The translations under genes were made by a program, and so were the position numbers. The notes under the pieces are model-generated. The model was not told the origin of the DNA. It saw only the letters and a list, made by a program, of their open reading frames with translations, and did not search any database. From positions 1 through 56,391 of the forward strand of contig NZ_JACTUZ010000015.1 of NCBI RefSeq assembly GCF_014490445.1: a DNA stretch of 56,391 bases, written 5' to 3'. Below, piece by piece: positions 1 through 7,942 of this stretch (positions within the stretch are counted from its first letter, which is position 1; each line of letters starts with the position of its first letter). The DNA comes from Pseudoroseomonas ludipueritiae. Lineage in GTDB: Bacteria > Pseudomonadota > Alphaproteobacteria > Acetobacterales > Acetobacteraceae.

Positions 1-181
1 CTCAGCAGCGGGAGGCGGTAAATATCCATCCCAAGCACCAGGGTCAACAGGGAAAGCGAAAGATTTTTCGGAGCGGCATCGCCTGCCCATGCTCCTACCT
101 TCTGGCGCCGCTGAGGGTCCTGCCGTTCTTGTTGAGCTCGCGCTTCCTTTAGCAGTGCCAGCGCCCGTCTGGCCGCAGGCT

Positions 182-205
182 GGGCGGGAGGCTCCGCCCC
201 CCGCC
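182..205 (-). terminator. Possible hairpin after the first family-5 receptor gene
   Basis: A GC-rich inverted repeat lies just beyond the receptor stop codon. GGGCGG (182-187) can pair with CCGCCC (194-199), or GGCGGG (183-188) with CCCGCC (200-205). There is no U-tract, so this is a weak call. The rest of positions 1-224 shows no gene I can support. Confidence 0.3.
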
Positions 206-224
206 TCGCAGCGCCAGCGATACC

Positions 225-1841
225 TTACCGGGCTGCCTTGCTGATACCCCAGAAGACAGGAACGGTGGTGGGCCGAATGCCACGCAGGTTGGAGCGGAAG
301 GCCGCGCGGGTGCGGAACTGGCCGGCTGGCGCGTAGGGCACGCCCTGGTAGGCCTGCCGCTGAATGTCATCGACCAGCCTGCGGCGCTGCGCAGGGTCCT
401 GCTCCTGGTACCAAGCGCGGCGCAGCTCCTCCAGCTTCTCGTCACAGGGCCAGCCAGCCAAGCCGCCCTGGCAGGGCGAGGCCAGGTAAAGGCTGGAGAG
501 CGGGTCGCCGCCATCCAGCACATTGCCAACCGTCACGAAGAGGTTCCACCCGCCCTGCTCCACCGGCTCCCGCTTGTTGCGGCGGGCTGTCAGAGTGGCG
601 AAGTCGGTCGTCACCACATCCACATTGATGCCGATCTTGCGGAAGGCTTCCGCCATCACCAACGTCGCCGCATGATTGGTATAGAGGTCGGCCGCGTCCA
701 GGAAGACCACACGCCGGCCGTCATAACCGGCCTCCTTCAGCAGGGCCCGGGCGGCATCGGGGTTGGGGCGCTCCAGCCCTTCCGTACCAGCCTGGCTTTC
801 CAGCGGCGTGCCGCAATAGAAGAAGGCGCCACACCGCTCCACCCGGTCTTCCGGCGGGATGCCGGCGGCATCCAGCACATCCGTCTGGCTGATGGCGCGC
901 AGCAGCGCCTGGCGGGCTCGGGCATCATTGAAGGGAGGCTGCTGGTGGTTCATCCGCAGCCAGACCTGCGATCCGACCGGATCGATCGCCTCCAGCTGGA
1001 CATTCGGCATGGTCTCCAGCACGGGCACAAGGTCGGACGGCGGCAGCTCCCAGTAGTCGATCTCACCGGAGGAAAGGGCGCCCATGGCGGTCGCAGGGTC
1101 CGGGATGGAGATCCACTCGATCCGGTCCACGCCCGCCACCTTGGCGCCGGCTAGGCCATCCGCGGCCTCCTCGCGCGGCTTGTAGTCGGGGTTGCGCAGG
1201 TAGATGGCGCGGTCGCCCACCCGCCACTGGTCCCGCCGGAAGATAAAGGGGCCGGAGCCGACGGCGCTGGTGATCTGCTCGGTCGCCGGGGTCTGGGCGA
1301 CGGCTTCGGGCATCACGAACAGGGCGCTCGCCGTCGGGCGGGCCAAGGCCTGCTTCACCAGCGCGAAGGGGCGCGACAACTCGATGATGAAGGTCTGGTC
1401 ATCCACCACTTCCATCTTCGCGGTCGCGGCAGCCAGGGCACGGCCCACCACGTCGCGCTGCGCCCAGCGGCGGATGGAAGCGACGGCATCGGCGGCGCGA
1501 ACCGGAGCGCCGTCATGGAAGCGCAAGCCGGGCCGCAGCGTGAAGCGCCACTGCCGCCCATCACCCGAGACTTCCTCGCTGCCGATCATCTGCCGGCGCG
1601 GCTTGCCCTTGGAGTCAAGGGCATAGAGCTGGTCATAGACCAGGAAGCCATGGTTACGGGCGAAGGTGGCTGTCGAAGCAACCGGGTCGATCGTCGCCAG
1701 ATCGTTCCGCAGCACCATCCGCAGCGTGGTTTCCGCCTGGGCGGGTGCCGTGGCAGCCAGGACCGGGAGCGCCAGCAAGGCGGCCGCGAGCTTGGACCGC
1801 AGGCCATGGCGGGCTGCTTGGCCCATCTGCCGCATGGACAT
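225..1841 (-). CDS. ABC transporter substrate-binding protein, family 5 (peptide/nickel/opine type)
   Basis: Periplasmic receptor of the DppA/OppA/DdpA class, 538 residues, a normal length for the family. Residues 1-36 form a signal peptide (basic start, hydrophobic core, AQA cleavage site). The mature protein has the family's opening pattern (TLRMVLRNDLATIDPV), the RFHDGAPVRAADAVASIRRW segment near residue 110 and a GSGPFIF motif near residue 200. The ATG has GGGAGAA about 10 bases upstream. No dipeptide-type permease or ATPase gene is adjacent, so it is an orphan receptor. It is strikingly similar to the receptor at 7943-9553 (shared VRAADAVASIRRW, SRPFALV and SALFVMPE segments), so the two look like duplicates flanking the ugp-type operon. 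Substrate unknown; the family binds peptides, opines and other solutes. Confidence 0.9.
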   Translation of the reverse strand: MSMRQMGQAARHGLRSKLAAALLALPVLAATAPAQAETTLRMVLRNDLATIDPVASTATFARNHGFLVYDQLYALDSKGKPRRQMIGSEEVSGDGRQWRFTLRPGLRFHDGAPVRAADAVASIRRWAQRDVVGRALAAATAKMEVVDDQTFIIELSRPFALVKQALARPTASALFVMPEAVAQTPATEQITSAVGSGPFIFRRDQWRVGDRAIYLRNPDYKPREEAADGLAGAKVAGVDRIEWISIPDPATAMGALSSGEIDYWELPPSDLVPVLETMPNVQLEAIDPVGSQVWLRMNHQQPPFNDARARQALLRAISQTDVLDAAGIPPEDRVERCGAFFYCGTPLESQAGTEGLERPNPDAARALLKEAGYDGRRVVFLDAADLYTNHAATLVMAEAFRKIGINVDVVTTDFATLTARRNKREPVEQGGWNLFVTVGNVLDGGDPLSSLYLASPCQGGLAGWPCDEKLEELRRAWYQEQDPAQRRRLVDDIQRQAYQGVPYAPAGQFRTRAAFRSNLRGIRPTTVPVFWGISKAAR

Positions 1842-2134
1842 GATTAGAATGTTCTCCCGTATCCGAGGGGCAAAAGATTACGTTGAACGGCGCCCTGAAG
1901 AACAATTTGCCATGCAACGCTGGCGGAGCAAGGCATCTCCCTGCATAGCTGCCTCCCTGTCGAGGTTACGGCCCGGCCATGCCTCTGTCGCGGCCGTCGC
2001 TCCGGCGGGCATCCAGCGTGCATGAAAGGAGGTGCGCCTCGCCTTCCCGCCATTCCCTTCAGGGACGGATCATCACATCCTGGCGCTCGCAGCTCGCTGC
2101 CAAGACCAGTCCAGCGTCCCGGGAGAACCATTTG
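1842..2134. other. Divergent intergenic region, receptor / ltnD-like gene
   Basis: About 290 bases separate the minus-strand receptor start from the plus-strand dehydrogenase start, so promoters for both should lie here. The plus-strand reading frame stays open back to 1979, but that extension has no family similarity and no ribosome-binding site. I therefore treat it as leader sequence. No convincing operator was found. Confidence 0.4.
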
Positions 2135-3043
2135 ATGAGTGACAACAGCTTCCATGTCTGCGTGGTCGGCCTGGGGTCCATGGGCATGGGGGCGGCCCGT
2201 TCCTGCCTCGCCGCCGGTCTCAAGACCTATGGCGCCGACCTCAACCCCGCTGCCCGCGACGCGCTGAAGGCGGCGGGTGCGGAAGCCGTGGCGGGCAGCG
2301 CGGCGGAATTCGCCGACAGGCTGGATGCCGTGCTGTTGCTGGTGGTGAATGCGGCGCAATGCCAGTCGGTGCTCTTCGGCGAGGGCGGGCTGGCCGCCAG
2401 GCTCCGCCCCGGCACGGGTGTCATGGTCTCCGCCACCATTTCCGCCGCCGACTCGCGCGCCATTGCCGCCGGCCTGGCGGAGCATGGCCTGCTGATGCTG
2501 GATGCCCCGGTCTCAGGCGGTGCGGCCAAGGCCGCCGAAGGGCAGATCACCGTCATGGCCGCTGGCCCACGCGCCGCCTTCGATAAGCTGCGGCCCGTCC
2601 TGGATGCGGTGGCTGGCAAGGTCTACGAGATCGGGGAGGAGATTGGGCTGGGTGCCACGGTCAAGATCATCCACCAGCTCCTGGCCGGCGTGCATATCGC
2701 CGCCGGAGCCGAAGCCATGGCCCTGGCCGCCCGCGCCGGCATTCCGCTGGACACCATGTATGATGTCGTGACCCACGCCGCCGGCAATAGCTGGATGTTC
2801 GAGAACCGCATGCGGCATGTGGTCGATGGCGACTACACGCCGCATTCCGCTGTGGATATCTTCGTCAAGGACCTGAGGCTGGTCACGGAGACGGCGCTCT
2901 CCCTGAACTTCCCGCTGCCTCTTGCCAGCACCGCCTATACGATGTTCGCCAATGCCAGCAATGCGGGCTTTGGGCGGGAGGACGACGCGGCGGTGATCAA
3001 GACCTTCGCGGGCATCACCCTGCCGGAGAAGAAAGGCAGCTAG
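2135..3043 (+). CDS. ltnD: NAD-binding beta-hydroxyacid dehydrogenase, L-threonate dehydrogenase-like
   Basis: 302-residue enzyme of the 3-hydroxyisobutyrate/6-phosphogluconate dehydrogenase superfamily. The Rossmann motif GLGSMGMG is at residues 11-18. The substrate-binding DAPVSGGAAKAAEGQ is near 125 and the catalytic-lysine segment GATVKIIHQLLAGVHIAAGA near 170. The long stretch running through AGNSWMFENRMRHV and GDYTPHSAVDIFVKDL is characteristic of the YgbJ/LtnD subgroup, which oxidises L-threonate to 2-oxotetronate. The ATG at 2135 is preceded by GGAG about 9 bases upstream. The usual partners (otnK, otnC, otnI) are not in the window, so the exact substrate is inferred. It is convergent with the ugp-type operon and separated from it by a strong hairpin. 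Confidence 0.8.
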   Translation: MSDNSFHVCVVGLGSMGMGAARSCLAAGLKTYGADLNPAARDALKAAGAEAVAGSAAEFADRLDAVLLLVVNAAQCQSVLFGEGGLAARLRPGTGVMVSATISAADSRAIAAGLAEHGLLMLDAPVSGGAAKAAEGQITVMAAGPRAAFDKLRPVLDAVAGKVYEIGEEIGLGATVKIIHQLLAGVHIAAGAEAMALAARAGIPLDTMYDVVTHAAGNSWMFENRMRHVVDGDYTPHSAVDIFVKDLRLVTETALSLNFPLPLASTAYTMFANASNAGFGREDDAAVIKTFAGITLPEKKGS

Positions 3044-3064
3044 CCCAGCACCACGGCTGAATCA

Positions 3065-3114
3065 AAGCGGGCCAGCCGCCCCCCGCGCCACGCGCGGGGG
3101 CTGCTGGCCCGCTT
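3065..3114. terminator. Long bidirectional hairpin between convergent genes
   Basis: A 12-bp outer stem (3065-3076 with 3103-3114, AAGCGGGCCAGC) and a 9-bp inner stem (3080-3088 with 3092-3100, CCCCCGCGC) enclose a CAC loop, with a small asymmetric bulge between the stems. It sits between the stops of the ltnD-like gene and the ugpC-like gene, so it can serve both strands. Confidence 0.75.
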
Positions 3115-3151
3115 CGGCCTCCGGGCTTTACCGTCGCGCCCGACGGTGCCC

Positions 3152-4204
3152 TCAGATCCGCTTGCCGCTCTCCGCATCGAAGACATGGATCGGCTGCAGG
3201 AGCGAGACCGGCATGGTCCCCCCACTCACCGGCGCGGCGCCCTGAACGCGCACCGCCATGACTTCGCCGCTCGGCAGGGTACCATGCAGGACGGTCTCCG
3301 AACCCAGTGGCTCCACCAGCTCGATGGCCACGGGAAGTTCGCCGCCCAGCGTGACATGCTCCGGCCGGATGCCGATGATCAGCGCCCGCCCGGCAGGGCC
3401 AGGCCGGGGTTCATCGAAGCTGACGCTGCCGCCGGCCTCAAGGGTCGCGCCGTGGCCACCCTCGTTCAGCGTCGCCCGCAGGAGGTTCATCGAAGGGCTG
3501 CCGATGAAGGCCGCGACATAGGTATCGGCGGGCTTGGCGAAGATCTCCATAGGTGTGGCGATCTGCGCGGCACGGCCCTGGTTCATCACCACCAGCCGGT
3601 CACCCAGCGTCATGGCCTCCACCTGGTCATGCGTGACGAAGAGCGAGGTCACGCCGAGGCGGCGCTGCAGGCGGCGAATCTCGGCCCGCATCTGCACGCG
3701 CAGCTTGGCATCGAGATTCGACAGCGGCTCATCGAAGAGGAAGAGCTTGGGCTCCCGCACGATGGCGCGCCCCATGGCCACGCGCTGCCGCTGGCCGCCG
3801 GAAAGCTCCCGCGGGCGGCGGCTCAGCAGCGGGGTGATGCCTAGCAGCCCCGCCGATTCCTCCACGCGCTGCCGGATGGCCTCACGCGGCATGCGCCGGA
3901 TCTTCAGGCCATAGGCCATGTTGTCGAAGACCGTCATGTGCGGATAGAGCGCGTAGTTCTGGAACACCATGGCGATGTCCCGGTCCGCCGGCTCCAGCTG
4001 CGTCACGTCCCGGTCGCCGATATGGACGGTGCCGCTGGTGGGTGTCTCCAGTCCTGCCGAGATCCGCAGGAGGGTGGACTTACCGCAACCAGAGGCACCG
4101 ACAATGACCACCATCTCGCCTTCGGCAATATCGAGATCGATGCCGTGCAGCACGGTCGTGCTGCCGAAGGACTTGCGGATATCATTGAGCGTGAGGGTGG
4201 CCAT
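3152..4204 (-). CDS. ugpC: ABC transporter ATP-binding protein, UgpC/MalK type
   Basis: 350-residue ATPase that should energise the UgpA/UgpE-like permease pair. Visible motifs are Walker A (GASGCGKST, about residue 38), the signature LSGGQRQRV (about 135), Walker B with LFLFDEPLSNLDAKLR (about 160) and the switch histidine in THDQVEAM (about 190). The C-terminal third is the MalK-type TOBE/OB region with GIRPEHVTLGG. The start ATG at 4204 overlaps the stop of the upstream permease by one base, which indicates translational coupling. The reading frame stays open further upstream but runs through the permease gene. The family covers glycerol-3-phosphate, maltose and other sugars or polyols. 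Without a neighbouring glycerophosphodiesterase gene the substrate stays open. Confidence 0.9.
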   Translation of the reverse strand: MATLTLNDIRKSFGSTTVLHGIDLDIAEGEMVVIVGASGCGKSTLLRISAGLETPTSGTVHIGDRDVTQLEPADRDIAMVFQNYALYPHMTVFDNMAYGLKIRRMPREAIRQRVEESAGLLGITPLLSRRPRELSGGQRQRVAMGRAIVREPKLFLFDEPLSNLDAKLRVQMRAEIRRLQRRLGVTSLFVTHDQVEAMTLGDRLVVMNQGRAAQIATPMEIFAKPADTYVAAFIGSPSMNLLRATLNEGGHGATLEAGGSVSFDEPRPGPAGRALIIGIRPEHVTLGGELPVAIELVEPLGSETVLHGTLPSGEVMAVRVQGAAPVSGGTMPVSLLQPIHVFDAESGKRI

Positions 4205-5085
4205 TATTTCTCCGTCTCGGTCAGGCCCTTGACGAACCAGCGCTGCATCAGGACGACAACAACAACAGGGGGCAGCATCGCCAGGATGGCCGTGGCCATG
4301 ATGGCATTCCATTCGTTCTGCGCGTCGCCGCGGCCGATCATCTTGGACAGGCCGACAACGATCGTCTCAAGCGAGGTGTCGGTGATGATCAGCAATGGCC
4401 AGAGGTACTGGTTCCAGCCATAGATGAACAGGATGACGAAGAGGGCCGCGATATTCGTGCGCGACAGCGGCAGGACCACGTCGCGGAAGAAGCGCAGCGG
4501 CCCGGCGCCGTCTATTTTCGCTGCTTCGACATATTCGTCGGGGATGGTCAGGAAGAACTGCCGGAACAGCAGGGTGGCCGTGGCGCTGGCGATCACGGGG
4601 ATCACGAGCCCTGCCATGCTGTCGGTCAGATGCAGGTCCACCATGACCTGGAAGGTCGGAATGATCCGCACCTCGATGGGCAGCATCAAGGTGATGAAGA
4701 TCATCCAGAAGAACAGCATGCGCCCGGGGAAGGCGAAGAACACCACCGCATAAGCGGAGATGATGGAGATGGCGATCTTGCCGACGGCAATGAGCGTCGC
4801 CATCAGCAGGGAGTTCCAGAGCATGGTGCCGGCCGGCACCGCGCGGGTATTACGGATACCCTCGCCGCCACGGGACCAGGCAGCCAGGTAGTTGTCGATG
4901 CCGTGGCTGCCGAACCAGAGCGGCACCTCGCCACGGCCGATGGTGCTGACGTCATGCGTCGAGCCAACCAGCGTGATCCAGATCGGCAGGGCGAAGACCA
5001 GGACGCCGAGCAGCAGGATACCATGGGCGAACCAGCGGCCGCGCCGCTGCCGGGCGCGGCTGGCCCGCAGGGCGGGGTCCATCAT
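4204..5085 (-). CDS. ugpE: Carbohydrate ABC transporter permease, UgpE/MalG type
   Basis: Inner-membrane permease, 293 residues. The first transmembrane helix is at about residues 20-40 (HGILLLGVLVFALPIWITLV), with five more hydrophobic segments. The cytoplasmic EAA loop is visible as EYVEAAKIDGAGPLRFF near residue 195, the contact site for the ATPase. The ATG at 5085 has a GGGGAGGG ribosome-binding site about 7 bases upstream; a second ATG follows immediately. It lies between the UgpA-like permease (44-base gap) and the ATPase (1-base overlap), consistent with one ugpBAEC transcript. Confidence 0.9.
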   Translation of the reverse strand: MMDPALRASRARQRRGRWFAHGILLLGVLVFALPIWITLVGSTHDVSTIGRGEVPLWFGSHGIDNYLAAWSRGGEGIRNTRAVPAGTMLWNSLLMATLIAVGKIAISIISAYAVVFFAFPGRMLFFWMIFITLMLPIEVRIIPTFQVMVDLHLTDSMAGLVIPVIASATATLLFRQFFLTIPDEYVEAAKIDGAGPLRFFRDVVLPLSRTNIAALFVILFIYGWNQYLWPLLIITDTSLETIVVGLSKMIGRGDAQNEWNAIMATAILAMLPPVVVVVLMQRWFVKGLTETEK

Positions 5086-5128
5086 GGAGCCACCCTCCCC
5101 TGCCCATGCCGCGAATGCATCCGCGCCA

Positions 5129-6010
5129 TCAGTAATGCACCTTGCGCTCGATGAAGCGGAACTGCACGGCGGTCATGGCGATCACGATCAGCATCAGGAT
5201 GACGCTCTGCGCCGCCGAGGCGCCGAGATTGAGGTTTTCGACACCGTCAATATAGACCTTGTAGATGAGCGTCTCCGTCGCCTTGGCCGGACCGCCCTGG
5301 GTCAGGGCATGGATCACGCCGAAGGTGTCGAAGAAGGCGTAGACCAGGTTCACCGTCAGCAGGAAGAAGCTGGTGGGCGACAGCAGGGGGAAGATCACCG
5401 TCCAGAAGCGGCGCATCGGCCGCGCCCCATCGATGGCCGCTGCCTCCAGCACCGACTTCGGAATGGACTGCAGCCCGGCCAGGAAGAAGATGAAGTTGTA
5501 GGACACCTGCTTCCAGGCGCTGGCGATGATGACCAGCAGCATCGCCTGCCCGCCGTTGAGCCGGTAGTCCCAGGCGATCTGCGCGGCGTTCAGGGCACGC
5601 CCGATCAGCCCGATCTGCGGGTGGAAGAGGAACAGCCACAGCACCGCCGCGACCGCCGGAGCCACCGCATAGGGCCAGATCAGCAGCGTCTTGTAGAGGC
5701 CGCTGCCCCGGATGGCCTTATCCGCCTGCACCGCCAGCAGCAGGGCGACGGAGAGGGCCAGGATCGCGACGGAGAAGGCGAAGACGGCGGTGGTACCCGC
5801 CGCCGCCCGCCATGCCGGGTCCGCGATGACATCGGCGAAGTTCTCCAGCCCCACGAAATCGCGGCTGAGGCCGAAGGCGTCCTCGCGCAGCAGCGAGGAC
5901 CAGATCGCCTGCCCCGCCGGCCAGAAGAAAAATAGGCCGGTGATGACAAGCTGCGGCAGCAAAAGCAGCAGCGGCAGCAGCTTGCCCCGGAAGATAACGT
6001 TCTTGCGCAT
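5129..6010 (-). CDS. ugpA: Carbohydrate ABC transporter permease, UgpA/MalF type
   Basis: Inner-membrane permease, 293 residues. The first helix is within residues 10-35 ([20 protein letters not shown]) and the EAA-type loop is [17 protein letters not shown] near residue 215. Pairs with the downstream UgpE-like protein to form the heterodimeric channel. The ATG at 6010 is preceded by GGCGAGGG. It lies 45 bases after the UgpB-like receptor gene in the same operon. Typical length and no sign of damage. Confidence 0.9.
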   Translation of the reverse strand: MRKNVIFRGKLLPLLLLLPQLVITGLFFFWPAGQAIWSSLLREDAFGLSRDFVGLENFADVIADPAWRAAAGTTAVFAFSVAILALSVALLLAVQADKAIRGSGLYKTLLIWPYAVAPAVAAVLWLFLFHPQIGLIGRALNAAQIAWDYRLNGGQAMLLVIIASAWKQVSYNFIFFLAGLQSIPKSVLEAAAIDGARPMRRFWTVIFPLLSPTSFFLLTVNLVYAFFDTFGVIHALTQGGPAKATETLIYKVYIDGVENLNLGASAAQSVILMLIVIAMTAVQFRFIERKVHY

Positions 6011-6055
6011 ACCCTCGCCTAGTCCATTCGCGCCTGTCCGATCCGCACGGCCGGG

Positions 6056-7414
6056 TCAGCCATTGCGGTTGGCGCGCTCGAAGTTGCGCAGCACGACATT
6101 GCCGCGGCGCGTGGCATTCTCGAGCAGTGTCTTCGCGTCCTGCTGGCCCTGGAAAGCCTTCTCCATTTCCTCCTGGATGATGTTCCGGATCTCGGCGAAG
6201 CCGCCCAGGCGGATACCGCGCGAATTCTCCGTCAGCGTGCCGCCGCCGCGCAGCATCTGCTCGATCGGAATATCGGCGCCGACATTCTCCTTGTAGAAGC
6301 CGCTGGCCTTGACGCGCTCGTAGCCCGAGCGGGTCAGCGGCAGGTAGCCGGTGTCGGTATGCCACTTAGCCGCCACGTCGGGCTTGGCCAGCCAGGCGAA
6401 GAATTCGGCGATGCCCTTCCATTCCGCATTGCTGCGGCCCGTGGAGGCGCCCTTGTTCATCGCCCAGAGCGAGGCACCGCCGATGATGGAATTGAGCGGC
6501 GCCTTCGGCACGTCATCATAATAGGGCAGCATGGCGGTGCCCCATTCGAAGCGCGCCTCCTTCTTGATGCGCGCGCGCGTGCCGGAGGAGGCGAAGGTCA
6601 TGGCGCATTCCCCGGCCGGCAGCATGCCGTCGGCCGCGCTGTCGCGCCCGCCGTAGCGGAAGATGCCTTCCTTGTGCCAGTCGATCAGGTTCTGCATGTG
6701 CCGGACCATCAGCGGGTTGTTGATGGCCAGTTCGGTGTCCAGCCCGCCGAAGCCATTGCCCTTGGTGGCCAGCGGGATGTCATGGATGGCGCTAAACTGC
6801 TCCACCATCAGCCAGGTGGGCCAGGAGGTGGTCATCGGGTTGGCGATGCCGGCAGCCTTCAGCTTGCGGGCGGCTTCGGCCACGGCCGGCCAGGTCTTCG
6901 GGAACTGCTCCGGATCGAGCCCCGCCTTGCGGAACATGTCCTTGTTGTAGAAGGCGACGGAGGTCGAGCTGTTGAAGGGCATCGAGGCCATGCGGCCATC
7001 CGGCAGGCTGTAGTAGCCGCGCACGCCAGCCAGGACATCGTCGAAGTCGATCTTGACGCCGGCCTGCTGCAGCAACTCCCACACGGGCTTGGTGGCGCGG
7101 GTCGCCGCCATCATGGTGGCGGTGCCGACCTCGAACATCTGCACGATATGCGGTGCGTTATTGGCCCGGAAGGCGGCGATGGCCGCGACCATCGTCTCGC
7201 CATAGCCGCCGCGATAGGTGGCGTTGATGCGGTAGCGCTGTTGGCTGGCGTTGAAGTCGGCGGCAACCTGTTCCAACATGCCGCCCAGCGGCTGCGTGAG
7301 GCCGTGCCAGAACTGGATCTCGACCGGCGCCTGCTGGGCCACTGCCTGCCCGGCGCCTACAATGCCTGCAGTGGTGAGCGCGACCGCGCCCTTGGCCAGT
7401 GTGCGTCGCAACAT
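6056..7414 (-). CDS. ugpB: ABC transporter extracellular substrate-binding protein, UgpB-like (family 1)
   Basis: 452-residue periplasmic receptor. Residues 1-26 are a signal peptide (MLRRTLAKGA... ending AVA). The mature protein opens with VEIQFWHGLTQPLGGMLEQV, a pattern typical of UgpB, followed by FNASQQRYRINATYRGGYGE. Conserved UgpB-like features include SLPDGRMASMPFNSSTSVAFY near residue 135 and KWHTDTGYLPLTRSGYE near 340. AGGAG lies about 7 bases before the ATG. First gene of ugpBAEC. UgpB binds glycerol-3-phosphate and glycerophosphodiesters in enterobacteria; here ligand identity is inference from family resemblance only. Confidence 0.88.
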   Translation of the reverse strand: MLRRTLAKGAVALTTAGIVGAGQAVAQQAPVEIQFWHGLTQPLGGMLEQVAADFNASQQRYRINATYRGGYGETMVAAIAAFRANNAPHIVQMFEVGTATMMAATRATKPVWELLQQAGVKIDFDDVLAGVRGYYSLPDGRMASMPFNSSTSVAFYNKDMFRKAGLDPEQFPKTWPAVAEAARKLKAAGIANPMTTSWPTWLMVEQFSAIHDIPLATKGNGFGGLDTELAINNPLMVRHMQNLIDWHKEGIFRYGGRDSAADGMLPAGECAMTFASSGTRARIKKEARFEWGTAMLPYYDDVPKAPLNSIIGGASLWAMNKGASTGRSNAEWKGIAEFFAWLAKPDVAAKWHTDTGYLPLTRSGYERVKASGFYKENVGADIPIEQMLRGGGTLTENSRGIRLGGFAEIRNIIQEEMEKAFQGQQDAKTLLENATRRGNVVLRNFERANRNG

Positions 7415-7942
7415 GGCGGTGCTCCTTCCTTGGATGTGGCGATGCTCACTGTTTCGTGGCGGCCGCCGTTGCGCACACCCTACCGGGTCAGCACCCGCGC
7501 TTCAAAGGGGCCGTCGAAAAATTCGCCTCGGCCGGCATGGGAGGAGCTTTTGCCAGCTTTCGCGACATTGGCGCCGATGGGTTGGCACAACGGCCCTCCT
7601 ATACGTTCACTGCCCCGGCGGCGGGGCTCGAGGGCCGTCATGCACCGGCAGCCTGATGGCGACCTGACTGCCCGCAACCCTTCATCGAGTCTGGTGGCCG
7701 ACTGCGGTCCTCTGGCCCGGATCATCGTGGCTGAAGGGGCCTCCTTTGAGAGCAGTTGTGGCTAGCGGCCGAGCGGCCCGCGCGATGCCGGAACACGGCA
7801 TCAGTCCCGCGGCACGGGGTCGTCGCGAGGTCATCTCAGCTGGCAGCCGCCTTCGCCCCCGGCCTGCGAGGTCTGGCATGTTGCTTGCGTGCCTCGGCGC
7901 TTGTGACAGGATATGACGCGGACTTCATTAGAGGCTGTCATC
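7415..7942. other. Long intergenic region between ugpB and the second family-5 receptor
   Basis: About 530 bases with no gene I can support on either strand. Short open frames here look like GC-rich noise. A perfect 7-bp hairpin (GATGCCG, 7784-7790, with CGGCATC, 7796-7802) is the only clear structure. Promoters for the divergent ugp operon and the receptor gene must lie here. Confidence 0.4.

Noticed and set aside
1979-2134. N-terminal extension of the ltnD-like protein
   Set aside because: The extra 52 residues are Arg/Ser-rich, unlike the family, and lie before a well-placed ribosome-binding site.
7415-7942. A gene in the 528-base gap upstream of ugpB
   Set aside because: Several short frames on both strands, none with a family pattern or ribosome-binding site.
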